Part shown: piece by piece, positions 21,730 through 33,239 of the stretch
Layout of the letters: each line of letters opens with the position of its first letter
Numbering within the stretch: the first letter of the stretch is position 1
From: Xiphophorus maculatus
Lineage: Eukaryota > Chordata > Actinopteri > Cyprinodontiformes > Poeciliidae
Length of the DNA stretch: 64,000 bases
Reading direction: 5' to 3'
Assembly (NCBI RefSeq): GCF_002775205.1
Contig: NC_036456.1
Location: forward strand, 18,829,976 to 18,893,975
Translations under genes and position numbers: made by a program
The notes under the pieces: model-generated
Told to the model about the DNA's origin: nothing
The model's input: only the letters and a program-made list of their open reading frames with translations
Database searches by the model: none

Positions 21730-23200
21730 CATGATTCCAGAACCTTTATATCTAGAAAACCTAATTACGCAGAAATATTAATCTTCTTTGCTGTTTTTTA
21801 AAAATAAAATACTTCTGCTGAAATCAAGAATGCTGCTGACATTCATTTCTGTCTGCATCTATAGCCTGTTAGTCCCTCCTAAGCTGAAGTGGATTTTAAA
21901 TGAAATGTTATGTCTAAATGTCCTGTACAGTTGCTGAGTTTTGGTGTGAGCGATTAAATAAAGTGATTGATTAAATACAAGTAAAACCAATTATTCTTTT
22001 GCAGTATTTTCTTGAACTGAGACCAAACAAACAAAACTTACTTTTCATAAAACTACATTAAAAATTTTAATTTTTTTAAAATAACTAGTTACACTATGCT
22101 GAACATGAGATTATCAAACTGAAAAAGAACTGTTTTGTAGCAAATGGAAAGTTCAGACTTTTTATGTAGGGTTATTTTAAGTGGCAAGGAGTTGAGTAAT
22201 GGTTTGAAGCTTCAGTGAAGCAGTACACATCAGCAAACAAAATCAGGAAATCTTAATTCACCTGTTTCTTTTAAATATGAATGAAAGTTTAGTTCTACAG
22301 TCTCCATACTTAGAATGTCTGATATTTATAATTGTCTACTTGTTTCAGGGAATAACCAATGGGAAATTGTGACTGTACCTTTTGAATCAGTTTGGCTAAA
22401 TAAAGCCGCACAATAACATGCAAACAAGGCACAGGGACACTACGGACTAATATTACATTTTTAGTTCAGTGTTCAGTGGTGTTTTTTGTATGTTTTTATT
22501 CTGTTGTTATTTATGAAGTGATGTGAAATGTGTATTTTTGTTACAGTCGAATGTCATTTATTTATTTACCCCAGTTATAATATGGCTCAATAATAAAATG
22601 GAAAACTAATAATAATAATTTAAAAAAACTCAATCAAAGTGATAAGAAACAGCAAAATAAAATTAGCTTGAAATCACATTGGAAATAAGTTACATTTTGT
22701 AAAGCATTATATTAGATAAATGAAAACAAATGTAACATTAACAAAACAACCATTTTTACTTATTGATCAGTTAGTCAAAATTGAAATTCTGATGGATAAA
22801 ATGTCGAGTTGTAATTTGGAAAATTGCAAGTAATATAAGCCAGTATGGAAACCATTGCAGTTAATAAGATTAACAGTTGACTGAGAATATTTAGTAGTCA
22901 GGCTGGGAAGCAATAAGAATTTTAATAAAGTAAAAATAAGAAGAAGACTCCACAAAAGAACACATTAAGCATCAACTTTATTTTGTGAACATGCTACACA
23001 AAATAGCAAAATGACGTTTCCCAGGAAACATGAAAATATAGTTTAGTGATCCTTCAGTGATTAAAGTTATATGACTAAATGAACATAAAGAAGGTTTAGC
23101 TGACACAAACACAACCGTCTCCTGTTGCCCCCAAACCTAAATCATGCAAAGTTCAAAAAGAGCTAAACTTTTCAGCAGGTACAAAATGTCAGGTCATTGT
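21730..23200. other. Intergenic between I and J 3' ends
   Basis: AT-rich sequence with no supported exon. Presumed 3' untranslated regions lie at both edges; AATAAA near 21957 could serve I. The block just below 23209 (GCAGGTACAAAATGT) is shared with the corresponding flank of gene D. Confidence 0.45.
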
Positions 23201-23208
23201 TAAACAAT

Positions 23209-24258
23209 TTATAAGTATGAAAATATACAAGAACAGATGCAGGAACATATCCAATAAAGTGCTAATGCACAAAAAAAAGAGATTGGTTTAATTTCAGAAA
23301 GATAGGGAATTATCTTCCAGAATTTGATTTTATTCAAAGTATATGTCAGTTCTCCTTCAACCTCCTCTAAATCTCTATTGAAGACGTCTCTCTTTAACTT
23401 TAAATAAATCCTATATACTTCAAGGCGTTGCTCTATGGCTTTTCTTAACTTTCTCACCAATGAATGAGACAATGCTGACTTTTGTTGCCATTCAGGATCA
23501 TCCAGGATCTTACGAAGATTTTGCATCGTCAAAGTAAAATAAGATGATTTTTCGACCTTTAGGAAAAGAAAAAAAATATATCAATATTTTCTTAACTTCT
23601 TACAAATAACTAACATCTGAGTAATATGAATGTAGACTGACCCACCTTCTGTCTGTGTGCTTCATCTACAGCTGCTTGAAGATATTGCTGAAATATTTCC
23701 TGTAAATAACCAGAGAAAGAAAGTAGATTTGAAAACTGTAAGACTGTGTGTTCAGAAAATACTGTAGTCACTGTGTTAACCTTCGACAAAATAAAGCCAT
23801 ATTACTCACAAGATGCTTCTTGGTTTCCAGAGGATTTGCTTCATCCAAAAGTGTTAAGATAAATTCAGTGCCACTTTGGACTTCTGTCTAATAAAAACAA
23901 CAAAAAAATCGTTATTAGCCGACATTTGATTTCTGTTTGTTGGTAATCTAATGTGGAGAATTTGTCACACAAATATGAGCATAAAGGAAACCTACCAGGT
24001 GTGTGATCAATTTTTGTACATTATTCCAGCTTTCCACAAACTGTTTCCGAAGCTTCCAAGGAAGACAGACAAAAGATTTTGTCAGTACAATTATGAAAAT
24101 ATTGTACATAAACCAAATATAGATTTGAAAAGCCAGTTTACCAGATAATCTCCAGAATCCAGTGACTGTCCGATGTGAACTAGAAACAGCAGAGCAACGA
24201 TTCGAAAAAGGTTTTTATTGAAGCTCAGAGCCTCCAGTCTTTGACTTGCGTTTGCCAT
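23209..24258 (-). CDS. Cluster gene J, subgroup 3: about 217-aa helical protein with Cys-rich membrane tail
   Basis: Five phase-0 coding exons: 24258-24142 (39 codons), 24052-23996 (19; an alternative acceptor gives 15 codons from 24040), 23887-23810 (26), 23699-23646 (18) and 23556-23209 (115 plus stop). The leader MANASQRLEAL with RIVALLFLVHIGQSL matches D and H. Exon 2 (ending QKLITHL, donor GTAGGT) is clearly different from the 17-codon exon of D and H. The last exon starts VEKSSYF, has a basic helical centre (RKLRKAIEQRLEVYR) and ends in a hydrophobic segment with the cysteine-rich stretch WICSCICSCIFSYL, which could be palmitoylated. J is the duplicate partner of H, sharing about 0.9 kb of upstream sequence. 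Function is unknown. Confidence 0.72.
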
Positions 24259-24459
24259 TATTTCTGCCATTTCATCAATCAGGAGAAAAAACACAAATCA
24301 TGATAGATGTAATTACAAATTGAAATAAAATGATTTTTTTAAAAACCTAGTTGAAATGCATAACTTTCAAGTCTCAAAGATCTTACCTGTTGGTGTCTCA
24401 AAGATGAACTGAGTGAATGACAGGAGAGAACACAGGAGTGGTCAAGTAACATGGGTTGT

Positions 24460-26060
24460 ACCACGAGAAAATAAAAAAACACAGGAGGAAGAGAAATATT
24501 TACCGACAGCCACAACTGGCTTGGTCACATTATTAATGTTGACACAGTCTATGTAAACTGCAGAATCAGAAGTGGAAGAAAAATAAAAGAAATAAGAAAA
24601 ATAAAAACCTGTGTAAAACCCAGGCTAGCCACTAACAAGGTGTAAACAGAAAGGACATTTAATTACTTAGCATGTTTTTGTTGGACAACCATTGTTAGGA
24701 AGAAATATCGTAAATAATAAGAAAGAAGGTAAACAACAATTTCACAGTCAAATGATAAAGTGCAAAATAACAGCCACACAACTGAGAAGGACTAATAAAC
24801 AAATACATCATTTCTGTTTTATTTCTATTGCAGTGTTATGGTAAACACACACACTGTCCCCTTCCAGTAATTCTTTCTCATTGAAGAATGCAATTATCCT
24901 TTAAATCCACACAGCAAAACAAAAAATGTATATAAAAAGTTTAACTTTCAAACTCTAAACCATAGTAGACTTGGCAATCAAGGTTTGATGCCCCAGATTT
25001 TTTTTTGTGTAGTCCTCTCTTTAAGTAATACATTTGAAAGAAAAAGCACTAAAAATAAATTGCAAAAAATAAACAGGAATGTGGAAACTTTTCATTACCT
25101 CTCATTAGTTTTTATCTTCCCTTCGGAAGTTTGGATTTTCACTTATTAATATTCTCTCAAATTCTCTTCTATATTTCTGGCACATTTAACATTTCTGAAT
25201 TTTAATATGGACCTAGAAACAGGGTAAAGTTCTGATAAATACTGGGTGCAGGACCAGAGATCGGTTAAGATTCAATTGATCATCTGCTTTTCTTCTGTTA
25301 TGCGAAAAATAATTACAAATCTGACTCTGTCAGGGGCTGAATAACATTCAGTTTAATATTCCAACAGTGGCTTCTGCTTCAGGGCTACATGCTTCAGTTA
25401 AATATATAAACAGGGCAATGTGACTCTCGGCGAGCCAATGATATTTCTGTGAATCAAAACAACACTGCCACCTTTTGAACTGCTGCAGGAAATGCTCAGA
25501 GTCATATTTTTCATAACCCAGTATTTCATGTTTTATTTAATTTTTGCAAATTCATACAACCAGTATCGAAACTATAGACATGTATTAGTAAAATAGGCAT
25601 GACAGGGTGTTTTAAATAAGTTTTATTAAAGGTTTTTTTTAAATACTCAAACATGAAACAAGTTGGTATATAAAGTTTATCTATATGGAAATATTAACAG
25701 AAAAGAATCACAAATTTCTTATGAAACAACTAAATAAAATTCTTAAATTCTAAAAATAATTTATTAATGAAAAACAGTACTATAGAAAGGAACAAAATCA
25801 TCATATCAATTTAGCTAAAGTACCATGTAGCAAAGTTGATTAAAGTGCTTTAAGTGGCTTTTTAAGTGGAGTGATTGGATGGAATCAAAAGTAAGATTCC
25901 CACATCTGTCAAAGATGTCTGCATTCATAATAAACTTTTACTTGCATCATTAAAAAATGCCTCAATTATAATTTTAGATAATAAATATGAAAAAGAAGAC
26001 TTTCTCAGATAATAAAGAGAGGAGAGACATTATAAAAACACCATTTATCTGCCACAAAGA
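24460..26060. other. Intergenic, duplicated upstream block then unique AT-rich DNA
   Basis: The first part (to about 24990) aligns with sequence upstream of H (about 19330-19800), including ATGGTAAACACA(A/C)ACACTGTC and AAACCATAGTAGACTT-like blocks. Beyond about 25000 nothing is recognisable and no exon can be supported. Confidence 0.5.
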
Positions 26061-26070
26061 CTAGCTGCAG

Positions 26071-26917
26071 CTAATCCTCACCGTACTCCTGAGCTTTTAT
26101 GAAACTCCAAATATCATCAATTTCTTTCTGATTTGCCTTTACAGTTTCAGCAAAGTCTTTTCTTTCTTTGACTAAAAAATCTGTGATGGCACGCGAGAGT
26201 CCTTGTAGGGACGTGGAGTTTGTTGTTGCTGCTTTCAGCTGCTTCAGCGTGGGATGAAACTCCTCAAGTTCTTCCTCAAAGACGATTGAGGCAACTTTAA
26301 TCCTGTTCTCAAATTCTTTCTTTTGGGGGGAAACAGAAGAGAAACTTTTATTAGATCTCTGTAGAGCATGTTTATGTATTAGACAATCTCAGAGACACTT
26401 TGTCATGATTTATACTGAAATTATTAATAAAGGTGTCATAAAAGCTTTTCAGACTTAATCAATGACTCACCTTCTTGTCAGCTGCATCCTCCAACCCGCC
26501 CTCATAGTATTCCTGAATTATTTTCTGAAATGTGCAAATATAGAGCTGTGTTACAGGATGAGAGCTGCAAAGGCATTTTTAACAATATAAAGACCATAAC
26601 TACGTCATGTTTTAGAATTTAAGTGGTGATAACTGCGCAGTGAAAACAACATTCACACTGTAAATAAAACAGAATAAACTGGTGTCCACAATTTTTTGAT
26701 TATTACTAATTTATTTTGTGTCAGACCCAATTTAAGTTGATATATATATAAACAAAATAAAGCTGAATATGTCAGAAAAACATTTTACCAGGTATCTTGT
26801 GTCAATCAGAGAGTTTGCTACAGAAACTAGACCCAGCAGAGCGACGATGAAGAGCAGTCCTTTGGTTGGTCTGATGCCAAACAATCCTCTGTTTCCATAC
26901 GGAGCTGATCTGATCAT
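26071..26917 (-). CDS. Cluster gene K, subgroup 4: 143-aa secreted helical protein
   Basis: Three phase-0 coding exons: 26917-26789 (43 codons), 26524-26471 (18) and 26319-26071 (82 plus stop). The start MIRSAPYGNRG follows an acceptor (TTTCCTAG) about 20 bases upstream, and a non-coding exon has its donor at 27028. The leader GLLFIVALLGLVSVANS is typical of a cleaved signal peptide. Exon 2 is KIIQEYYEGGLEDAADKK. The last exon is helical, has an NST sequon at about residue 95, and ends AQEYGED. It has no membrane tail or retrieval signal. Gene L is its closest relative (aligned exons, same sequon position). Two ISREs lie upstream. Function is unknown; secretion is inferred. Confidence 0.78.
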
Positions 26918-27145
26918 GATTGCAGTGAAAATACACCCTAGGAAATCATAAGAAATTCACTTAACTTGGTTATTTCCTCAATGAAAATTGAAATTTGTCT
27001 TAATTAAAAGAAAGTCATTGGTCTTACCTGAAGTGTAGAGAAAAGAGGAGCTGTTACTTAAGAGGAAACTCAAGAAGTGACAAGATGACGCACGTTCAAT
27101 TCTTATAACACTCCTGAAGTTACCTGAAGCTTATAAACTCTCAAC

Positions 27146-27173
27146 AGTTTCACTTTAATATAGTTTCTCTTTC
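27146..27173 (-). promoter_or_regulatory. Double ISRE upstream of gene K
   Basis: On the minus strand GAAAGAGAAACT (27173-27162) is a perfect ISRE, followed by TAAAGTGAAACT (27157-27146), one base off the consensus. The pair lies about 75-100 bases upstream of the non-coding first exon of K. Confidence 0.7.
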
Positions 27174-27199
27174 AATTCTGCACTAAAACAAATAGTAAC

Positions 27200-29640
27200 T
27201 CATGATGAAGCTGTGACAGAAACCACAACAGTCTGACTACAAAACCTCCAAACACACATTTGCACCTTTTTTCTTTATTATTTTCAAGTTAATGTATTCA
27301 AAATGCGGAACACAAAAAACTGTAGGAATGCAGTTTTTTCATGCAAAAATACAATCGACACGTTCATAAGCATTGCACCTCAGAGATGCTACACACAGTA
27401 CTGCTTAAACCAGATATTAAAACATGAAAGAAGGTCATCTTTATAATCAACTGGCATATTACACGGATATGGCAACAATTAATTTCAGAAAGTTAATTGT
27501 ATGGAAATGAGATGGTTATGTGGATATACTGCTGATCTGACATTTGTATTGGTGTTACTTTTATGAATTGTTTTTATTTTTGATGTTGTACCTTAACCCT
27601 ACTTCCTAGACACAAATATATTTGATATTCTTAGATGCAGTCAATAAATAATGTGAACATGCACCATAAAGTGAAAATTTAAGTGTACATGTTTGGAATG
27701 AGGATGCTTGATGGGAGGGTTTTATTCATTTTCATAAAAAAAAAAAACGCTTTTCCAACATTTTGAAATTTAGTCTGTTATGCTTTTTTGACACAACTTC
27801 TCCTGTTGTGGAAAAATATTAAGTAAACAATACATTTATATGAAATAATTTATAAAAAGCAACTGAGCAATTTGTAGAATGGCTGTATGCCTGAGTTTAT
27901 CCAGGTGTGTCTTCATTCTGATGCCTGGCACTATAATGCCTCATCATTGAGGAAGTGGATTTATTTAAATAAGACAGTTCTGTCAAACATATGCAAAACT
28001 TAACCTGCAGAACATAATATGAAAGTAAACTAAGAGTCAATTTCAGCTGAATTTGGATTCGGATAGATCGAGTAGAAACTGAAAAGAACCGGATGAAACA
28101 ACAACAAAATGAGAACCAAATGGTCCCAAACTACAAAACCTTTTGTTTGCCTTGAGGCTCCATAGTTGACGCTGTACCGTAAAAGATCAAGAATTATTTT
28201 AGCAAATGCATCCAAGTGCATCCTGTTGAAAGATTCGCTTCCTTGTAAACACAGTTTGGTGCCTCAGTGTCATTTTGAAACAGTTCCTGTATCAGTCACG
28301 TGACTTGCTGAAAGCAATACGCACACCAACATGGGGTTTTGTCTGTGGGCTTGACACATGCGTTGACGCACCGGTGTTGCCGGACCCATCACTAGTTGTT
28401 GGTACCACCAGGGAGAGAACTAAAACGTGCAGGATGCCGGCCCTCGGGGACCGACTTTGGGCACCCCTGCCTTAATCGTTTTACACCTTTTGGATTTATG
28501 TCTAAATTTGGAAAAGAGTTTTGGACTTTTAGGGAGAACACATTCTCTGTTGTCTTTGGCAGATGGCCAAAGTAGTAGAAAAAAACCCTCCACCACTTTC
28601 TCTTTCGCAGAATAAAAAATAATTTCCCGGCTTACTGTAAATCATGTTGGCATATTTCCCAAAATGACAGCTGCCTGTTAAGAGGTGATAACAGGAAGAC
28701 AAAATATATCTGTTTGCTGCGTCAAAGATTGGCACTCCTTTTCAATCAATGCATCATCTTCCACTTCAAAGTTATTCTCTTTATTCGACTTGTTACATCA
28801 TAAGATCCCAATAAACCACTAATGTTCAGGCTGTAATTTGACAAAATTATGAATACATTTACAAGGTACTGAACCCCAACAAAAAAAAATGCTTTTCTAA
28901 TACAAAAATTTCAGTTATACTGAAAACTATACATGATATACTCATCCTAAAATCCTCACATTTTCCTATGTGTTGATTTCTCTTTGTATCTAAAGTATCA
29001 AAATAATTCAGCATGCATGCTGGTTAACCTCTTTTATGGCTAAAATCATATTTAAATATATCTCATAAATATAATAAATAAATCCCAACATGGCAGCAGG
29101 AATCTTTTAGGTCTTGATGAGCTCCAGTTTGTACATCATTGTACAGTGATCAATATTGCTATTTTCCTTCTGCAGGAAATAGTTATTTGGACAGAACTTT
29201 GTTCTGCAAGCAATTATCTAATTTTGGTTATCAACAACTCTTGTGGCATCAAAGAAATTCACGTTTATATTGCATTCTTATGTTTCTTAAACTCAAAACG
29301 TTAAAGTGCAAATCCAGACCTGATAAATGTGACTCAGTTTTTGAGACCTTAAAAACAGAAAAGAAGATCACAAAAAAAAAAAAATTAAAAACAAAACTCA
29401 TTTAGAGCTAAAGCTTGGCATTAGAACAAATTACAAACTGCTAAATTGACAAATTTAACCAAAACAAAGTTAAACTTTACGCATACAAGCAGAAAAACAT
29501 GATGATTGACAAAAAAATGATGACTGATCACTTGAGCAGAATCAAAAACATTTTCTACAATCACAGTCTCTTCACTCAGTTCAGTTATTTGCTTACAAAA
29601 ACAAAAGAGCTCAGAAACTGACCATCTGTAATAGAGAAAC
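27200..29640. other. Intergenic between K promoter and L 3' end
   Basis: No supported exon. One hAT-like terminal fragment is listed separately. Several short open frames around 28300-28700 overlap that repeat and show no gene-like features. The stretch below 29653 is expected to be the 3' untranslated region of L. Confidence 0.4.
28428..28469 (-). mobile_element. hAT-like transposon terminus relic
   Basis: Read on the minus strand the stretch begins CAGGGGTGCCCAAAGTCGGT and continues through a CCGAGGGCCGGCATCCTGC block. This matches the well-known terminus of abundant non-autonomous hAT elements in fish. I did not find the other end or an 8-base target duplication, so this is a fragment. 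Confidence 0.6.
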
Positions 29641-29652
29641 GTTTTACAACTG

Positions 29653-30581
29653 CTACAGCAAATCTTTGCCATAATGCATGGCTTTTATGAAGTTCCAAAT
29701 ATCATCAATTTCCTCCTGATGTGCCTTTTTATTTTTAGCAAAATCTTTCCTTTTTTTGACTAAGAGGTTGGTGATGGAGCTCATGAGTCCCTTCAGAGAC
29801 GTTGAGTTTGCTGTTGCAGCTTTCACTTGATCCAACATGGGATGAAACTTCTCCAGCTCTTCTTCAAAGATCTGCGAGGCGACTTTCAGCTGGTTCTCAA
29901 AATCTTTCTTTTAAAAAGAAAAAACGTCATTGACAGATATTCTATGCAGTGTGTTACATCTTTTAATTTCCCTCTACCCACTATATTGACCTGAAAATAA
30001 ACTAAATAAATGATAGAAGAAAAGCTTTGATTAACTCACCTTCTTATCAGCTGCTTCCATCAGTCCACCCTCATAGTATTCCTCAATTATGTTCTGAAAT
30101 GTTCAGAAATAAGGGTTTACATGAGATGAGTAACATTGTAACAGCATATCTGAGTTCCACTGTTCCACTGTTTGAAGAGTTTCTGTCCATAACTGTATGA
30201 TTATGAAATTAAAAACAAATAAATAGAAAGAAATAATTTGCAAAAAACTTGGACTACAATACGAGCTATCAATGAGTTCATTAAATTATATATTTCCTAT
30301 TCAAAGAGGCTAATTTCCAGTCTTTAAAAGCACAACTGAAACAAAAATGCACTCTTTATTTTATCTCTAATTGCAAATTTCAAAAGCTCCTCTTAAAACA
30401 TGGAGATTAGTTATTTTAGATATAAAAGAAAATTAAAGTGAAACTGATTTACCAGGTAATCTTTGCTAATCATTGAGTTGGTGACAGAAACCAGAGCCAG
30501 AAGAGAGAAGATGAGGAACAATCCTTTGGCAGGTCTGACACCAACCAGACATTCGCTTTCAGGTAAACCTGCTGCAGCCAT
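29653..30581 (-). CDS. Cluster gene L, subgroup 4: 145-aa secreted helical protein
   Basis: Three phase-0 coding exons: 30581-30453 (43 codons), 30093-30040 (18) and 29907-29653 (84 plus stop). The start MAAAGLPESECL precedes the leader GLFLIFSLLALVSVTNS. Exon 2, NIIEEYYEGGLMEAADKK, is close to that of K. The last exon aligns with K throughout (FEEELE.FHP, NSTS.LKGL, EIDDIW.FIKA), keeps the NST sequon at about residue 95, and ends MHYGKDLL. A non-coding exon has its donor at 30701. K and L look like an older tandem pair. The promoter resembles that of M, with which it is head to head. Secretion is inferred; function is unknown. Confidence 0.78.
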
Positions 30582-30765
30582 GATTCCTGGAAACAAAACA
30601 ACCAGGACTCTAAAATAATTTGACTCTTTTAGGTTTGAGTTATACCGGAAAGCATGTCTGTTTTTATTAAAATATTTAATTAAAAATGTTACAGATCTTA
30701 CCTGCTGTTTGAGAGGAGGAGCTGCTGTTAATGTGAACACAGAGAAATGAACGATGCCTCAGTAG

Positions 30766-30781
30766 TTTTTCCTTTCGTTTC
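30766..30781 (-). promoter_or_regulatory. Degenerate ISRE-like GAAA array upstream of gene L
   Basis: The minus strand reads GAAACGAAAGGAAAAA. It is a run of GAAA-type repeats, but the spacing does not fit GAAANNGAAACT exactly. It sits immediately upstream of the L non-coding exon, in the position held by clear ISREs in K and M. Confidence 0.4.
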
Positions 30782-30799
30782 TGCTGTAAGCAATAACTG

Positions 30800-32450
30800 T
30801 GGCATGTGATGATGTTATCGTGCGAACACCAACAGGGAAATTCCTCTTTGGAAACAAATTACGACATCTCTGACTGCTCACCTTTCATTTTCAACATTGT
30901 GTCAAGTTATTCACTGTGCTCCACGGTTTTGGCACCTCTGGTAAGGCTGTGCAAAAAAATTAATTAATAGATAACAAGAGAATAAAGGAATTTCTGGTAA
31001 GAAATGCCCATAAAGCAGTTCTAAATCCATATTTTAGCTTTTGCATTGTTGTTAAGAAACATTTAGTGAGATATCCATAAGTTTTCCTTTCCCAGAAAAG
31101 AAATGGCTACAAAAATAGCTACTTATCTAAGCATCTATTGTGAAAAACTAGGCAGGACGAGGATCCAATCGTATATTAGCAGCCTGTAAACTGAGGAAGA
31201 TGCTCATGTTAAGCTCACTGCATTTTTTATTTTTTGAGGGGAAGGTGCTAAAAAACAGAAAACAATGCTGAGACTTCAGAACAAGAGGAACGTGCACCTA
31301 CTTGTTACAACAACCAGTAGATGGAAGTGTTGCTTTGAAAATAACTGGCTGTACAAACTGACTTGTTCTCTTGAAGACAATTTTTTTAAGTGGATACCTT
31401 TACCTTCTAGAATAAAAGTATATAATTTAATCTGAAGACAGAGTCAAATGATGTGACACTGTAAAATTATCATCATTATACCTTTTGCGTTAAGGGCGTA
31501 AAATAATCCAGGAAATAAGTCGAGCTTAGAGGAACATGTTGGGAAGTACCTTGAAATACAACGTCAACAAAACTTTTTAAAACTTGTCATGTGGTTTCAT
31601 ATCCATACATGATTTATCAAAACTTAAGCCTGTAAGTTACAAAAACAACGTGACAATTGTGAAACAGAAAGTGGTCCAGGTGACGCAGAGCTGATCGGCT
31701 GCTGACGTAAATATATTTTTTATAGATACTTGCCTTCTGATAAATAACAGATTATAACAATCAAAAAATGTTAAACTTATGTCAAGTAGTTTCTTACCAT
31801 GTTGGGTATCTAAAACATATTTCACACAGGTCAGATTATGAAGTAATAAAATTATATTTTGTATGTGTATGTAATATGTCAAGTGCTTTTAATCCTTTGT
31901 AATATGTGTTGTACATATTGGGATAGAGTGTATATAATATACATTAGCATATCATTTACAATGACATATGATACACACTCAGTCTGTCTGGAAATGTGCA
32001 TGACTTTCGCTGTGCTAACACCATCTTCAGTCTTGACAACTGGATTTTGTATTTCTGCAGTATTTTGGTGAAATTGCTTTCTTTTAAAACCCAACAATGT
32101 TTTTGGTAATTTCTGACCCATTTGTCCAGACAGGCTGGTGTTTGATGGCTGTTATCCTTGCACACACCTTTCCAGATCAGTCAAAAGTTTTCAAATCTTT
32201 AAAGACATTTTGTCAGTATGATTAAGGCTATTGTCTATTTGGAAGATGATTTATTTTGTGAAGTAAGCTGTCCCTCCTACAGCAAAACATCAACTCAACA
32301 TAACATTGCAAGCTTCTCTCTTTTTCCTCCAATGTGGGGCACACTTTAATTTTTGTACACAGTAACTTGTAAACAAAAAAGAAAAGTGTGAATGTGTGGT
32401 GGAAGGCTTTGTCACATTATTGCGCGTCACTGTATTTCTGTATTTCTGCA
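30800..32450. other. Intergenic between divergent genes L and M
   Basis: No supported exon. The part at about 30800-31360 is the source of, or shares origin with, the relic near 35.6-36.1 kb. The stretch 31860-32340 includes short frames on both strands but no splice context. It may contain an old repeat I cannot name. Confidence 0.4.
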
Positions 32451-32458
32451 AAAGAAAC

Positions 32459-32596
32459 GAAACAGAAACTGCTTTAAAGGTAAGTCAGCTGATAAGACTC
32501 AGGTAGCCTGAGGAGTTTTTAAAGTATTTGCTGTGCGTCATATTGTCACTTGGTGAGTTTTCTCCTGAACAGCAGCTCCTCCTTTTTATACACCAG
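32459..32596 (+). promoter_or_regulatory. Gene M promoter with perfect ISRE and non-coding exon
   Basis: GAAACAGAAACT (32459-32470) matches the ISRE exactly and is preceded by another GAAAC (32454-32458). A non-coding exon ends at 32596 before GTAAGACC. Its ACAGCAGCTCCTCCT wording is shared with the antisense non-coding exon of L, so the L and M promoters are related. Confidence 0.7.
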
Positions 32597-33239
32597 GTAA
32601 GACCTTGAAATTTTTTTTTATTCAATTCAGGCAGATTTCTGTTTATATTTAGGCATAAACCAAGTTAAGTAAATTTCCCATCAATTCTCAAATATTACCA
32701 TGTGGATGTAACATGTTGACTGATTTTGATGACGACTATCAGGGTGAGGCAGTTTATGAGAAAAGAACATTTTCATCAACAAGGAAATTCAAAGTGCTTT
32801 ACATGATTAGGAGGAAAATAAAAAATTAAACAAGCAAAGAACATTGTATTAAAATGTCAAAATAAGGGAAAATGATAACAGATTGAAAACCAAAATGCAC
32901 TTTATGATGTTCCAGTTGTTATTAATCAAAGGCAACTCTAAACAAACTGTGCTCCAGCATTTGGAAAGAGTGTGTATAATGTACAGTGGCACCATCTCCA
33001 TTGCTAAAAGCCACAGTAATGAAAATAAAAATATTTCTGAGAATCTTTTTCTATTACTGGTTTCCTACAGCACAAACGTCACAGATTCATCATTTTTCTA
33101 TTAAGTAGATATTAAATTTGGGATGTACAATGCCAACGTTTGCATCCACTTCTCACACCTTGGTTGAGTTCACACAGTAAAACTATAACTAACAGCTACA
33201 TTTTCAACATCAAGTTTAATGTTTCCTTTTCTCAGAATA

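Noticed and set aside
3531-30581. Possible apolipoprotein L identity (interferon-induced, helical, leader-bearing)
   Set aside because: The proteins are much shorter than ApoL and I see none of its conserved central segments. A profile search would be needed to revive the idea.
31859-32165. Overlapping frames on both strands near 32 kb, considered as a transposase relic
   Set aside because: No catalytic motif or inverted ends could be recognised.
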